Shown: piece after piece, positions 62,814-64,000 of the stretch
Layout: every line of letters begins with the position of its first letter
How positions within the stretch are numbered: position 1 is the first letter of the stretch
Assembly (NCBI RefSeq): GCF_022346885.1
Contig: NZ_JAKRNK010000001.1
Span: 1,116,001-1,180,000 of the forward strand
Length of the DNA: 64,000 nt
Reading direction: 5' to 3'
From: Paenibacillus sp. ACRRX
Lineage (GTDB): Bacteria > Bacillota > Bacilli > Paenibacillales > Paenibacillaceae
Notes under the pieces: generated by a model
Told to the model about the DNA's origin: nothing
The model's database searches: none
Seen by the model: the letters and a program-made list of their open reading frames with translations, nothing else
Program-made: the position numbers and the translations under genes

Positions 62814-64000
62814 ATGAAAAATAAATGGATAGAAGTGGCTATATCGTGTGTGTGCTTGATGATGATTACGGCTTGTGGTACTGGTGGGGATAGGGATAAT
62901 GACAAGAAGGAAAAATCAAGCACGAAAGAGGGAAAGGTAATCGTAACCTTATCAATAAGTGAGCCCGAGCCCTTTTACGAGGCTGCGGAACGTAAATTTG
63001 AAGCAAAGTATCCTCATATAGATTTGCAAATTAAATCGTTTAAAAAGCCTGGTGAGAAGTGGGAAGCAGGTGAAATGGATAAATATAAAAAATCTATTGA
63101 CGTGGCAATGCTAGCCGGAACAAGCGCAGATCTGATCGAATTAAGTGGATTGCCTGCTGCCAAGTATGTGAGCAAAAAGCTGCTCCTAGACTTGAACGAG
63201 AAGCTTAAGCAGGATCAGACACTGTCTCAGCAGGATTTACAAATGAACATTGTCGATGCATTAAAAAAAGACGGCGGCTTGTATACACTACCTGCCTCAT
63301 TTTCTTTAAGAACGTTTGTTGGAGATGAGGCATTTCTATTACAATCAGGTGTAACGATAGATGACGAGAACTGGACATGGCAGCAATTTGAGCAGACCGC
63401 AAGAAAGCTGGTAGAGCTATCAGGACAGGATGGAAAGGAACCTCGTTATGCGTTGACCGCACAGCCTGCTGATCTTACACTGGTGGAGCAGTTGTTTGAT
63501 AGATACTCTCAGTTCGTCAATCGCAAGAACCAGACAGCTTCCTTTGATTCCCCCGTTTTTATAGACATGATGGAGCAGGTTCAGCAAATGTACAAAGATA
63601 AAGTAATCACGGATGAGTCAACTACTGAGAGCAGTCAACTATTTTATTCTGACATTCTGGCTTCGGCTGACGATTTCATAAGGATACCGTACATGTATTT
63701 CTCACAACCCAAGTTCTTACAAAAACCGCATGCTAAAGGTGAGACAGGCAAAGCACGTATTATTCTCCCACTGGAACTAGGCATACAAGCCAAGTCTGCA
63801 GTTAAAGAGGAAGCATGGACATTTATTGCATTCTTGCTGTCAGAAGATGCACAATTATTAAGCGAACGAGACGGCTTCTCGATGCTGCGATCTCTAAATG
63901 ATAAAAAGCTGGAAGACATGAAGGCACAAGTTAAGAAAGGAGCGTACAAACTAGCAGATGGAAAAGTAGCCCAAGTAGCAGAAAAGCAGTTTGATCAGTT
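62814..64000 (+). CDS. Sugar-binding lipoprotein, incomplete at window end
   Basis: AAAAGGAGTG precedes ATG 62814; the frame stays open to base 64000 (at least 395 residues), so it continues beyond the window. Lipoprotein signal with lipobox ITAC and Cys21, then a family 1 extracellular solute-binding domain: FYEAAERKFEAKYPHIDLQIKSF, NEKLKQDQTL, YTLPASFSLRTFVGDE, DENWTWQQFEQTARKL and EEAWTFIAFLLSEDAQL. Its position after a signalling block suggests it could feed a ligand signal to the sensor. Typical length of such proteins is 400-450. Confidence 0.85.
   Translation, partial: MKNKWIEVAISCVCLMMITACGTGGDRDNDKKEKSSTKEGKVIVTLSISEPEPFYEAAERKFEAKYPHIDLQIKSFKKPGEKWEAGEMDKYKKSIDVAMLAGTSADLIELSGLPAAKYVSKKLLLDLNEKLKQDQTLSQQDLQMNIVDALKKDGGLYTLPASFSLRTFVGDEAFLLQSGVTIDDENWTWQQFEQTARKLVELSGQDGKEPRYALTAQPADLTLVEQLFDRYSQFVNRKNQTASFDSPVFIDMMEQVQQMYKDKVITDESTTESSQLFYSDILASADDFIRIPYMYFSQPKFLQKPHAKGETGKARIILPLELGIQAKSAVKEEAWTFIAFLLSEDAQLLSERDGFSMLRSLNDKKLEDMKAQVKKGAYKLADGKVAQVAEKQFDQ

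Noticed and set aside
62814..64000. Minus-strand frames at 63205-63462 and 63644-63949
   Set aside because: They are shadows of the plus-strand sugar-binding lipoprotein, which is open through the window end.
1..64000. CRISPR array, tRNA or rRNA genes, intact transposase
   Set aside because: No regularly spaced repeats, cloverleaf-like or ribosomal sequence, or transposase motifs were seen by reading.

Overview
The window looks like a chromosomal segment of a spore-forming, motile Firmicute of the Paenibacillus type. The evidence is strong AGGAGG-type ribosome sites, a GerAB germination permease, a 7TMR-DISM hybrid kinase, an AraC-GH39 fusion, orphan sugar-binding lipoproteins and a Bacillus-like kam (lysine 2,3-aminomutase) locus. 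No rRNA, tRNA, CRISPR array or intact insertion sequence was seen. The genus is an inference from gene content.

Region 1 (1-14.1 kb) is accessory. It holds decayed phage genes: a helicase tail with a Trp-to-stop change, a truncated PriCT-2 primase, a DUF2829 (Tad2-like) pseudogene and a phage sigma-like pseudogene with a 4-bp tandem duplication. Small secreted or unknown proteins are interspersed, several with their own terminators. Inside this region is a sugar module (3.8-10.2 kb): GH3 beta-glucosidase and cellobiose-type PTS EIIC in one operon with a CcpA-like cre site, next to a large AraC-GH39 fusion protein.

Region 2 (14.2-18.3 kb) has a MerR regulator, a predicted exported agmatine-deiminase-family lipoprotein and an FAD oxidoreductase.

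Region 3 (18.5-34.1 kb) is the highlight: a lysine-degradation locus. It carries a YEATS-associated membrane protein, sigma-54 (rpoN/sigL), ablB, an SRPBCC protein, the operon yodT-yodS-yodR-yodQ-gabT-aldehyde dehydrogenase, kamA, a sigma-54 activator (KamR-like) and a LuxR regulator. Three good -24/-12 promoters drive ablB, the yodT operon and kamA, and the sigma factor that reads them is encoded in the same locus. Together the enzymes can be read as lysine to beta-lysine to N-acetyl-beta-lysine to 3-oxo-6-acetamidohexanoate to 4-acetamidobutyryl-CoA to 4-aminobutyrate to succinate semialdehyde to succinate.

Region 4 (34.2-44 kb) has a Gfo/Idh/MocA oxidoreductase, a CatB/Vat-like acetyltransferase preceded by a 17-codon leader peptide and an RBS-adjacent hairpin (translational attenuation), an MFS/LysR divergent pair, a LysR/MDR divergent pair, a response regulator with a BTAD-type output, a GGDEF protein and a GT2 glycosyltransferase.

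Region 5 (44.3-64 kb) has an MGT-type glycosyltransferase, a sugar-binding lipoprotein, hydrolases, a thioredoxin-reductase-like enzyme, DUF1361, AdaA, an NTF2-like protein, orphan GerAB and a chemoreceptor with a sigma-D -10 element. It ends in a signalling block of double-kinase hybrid, OmpR-type regulator and VanS-like kinase, followed by a sugar-binding lipoprotein cut by the window edge.
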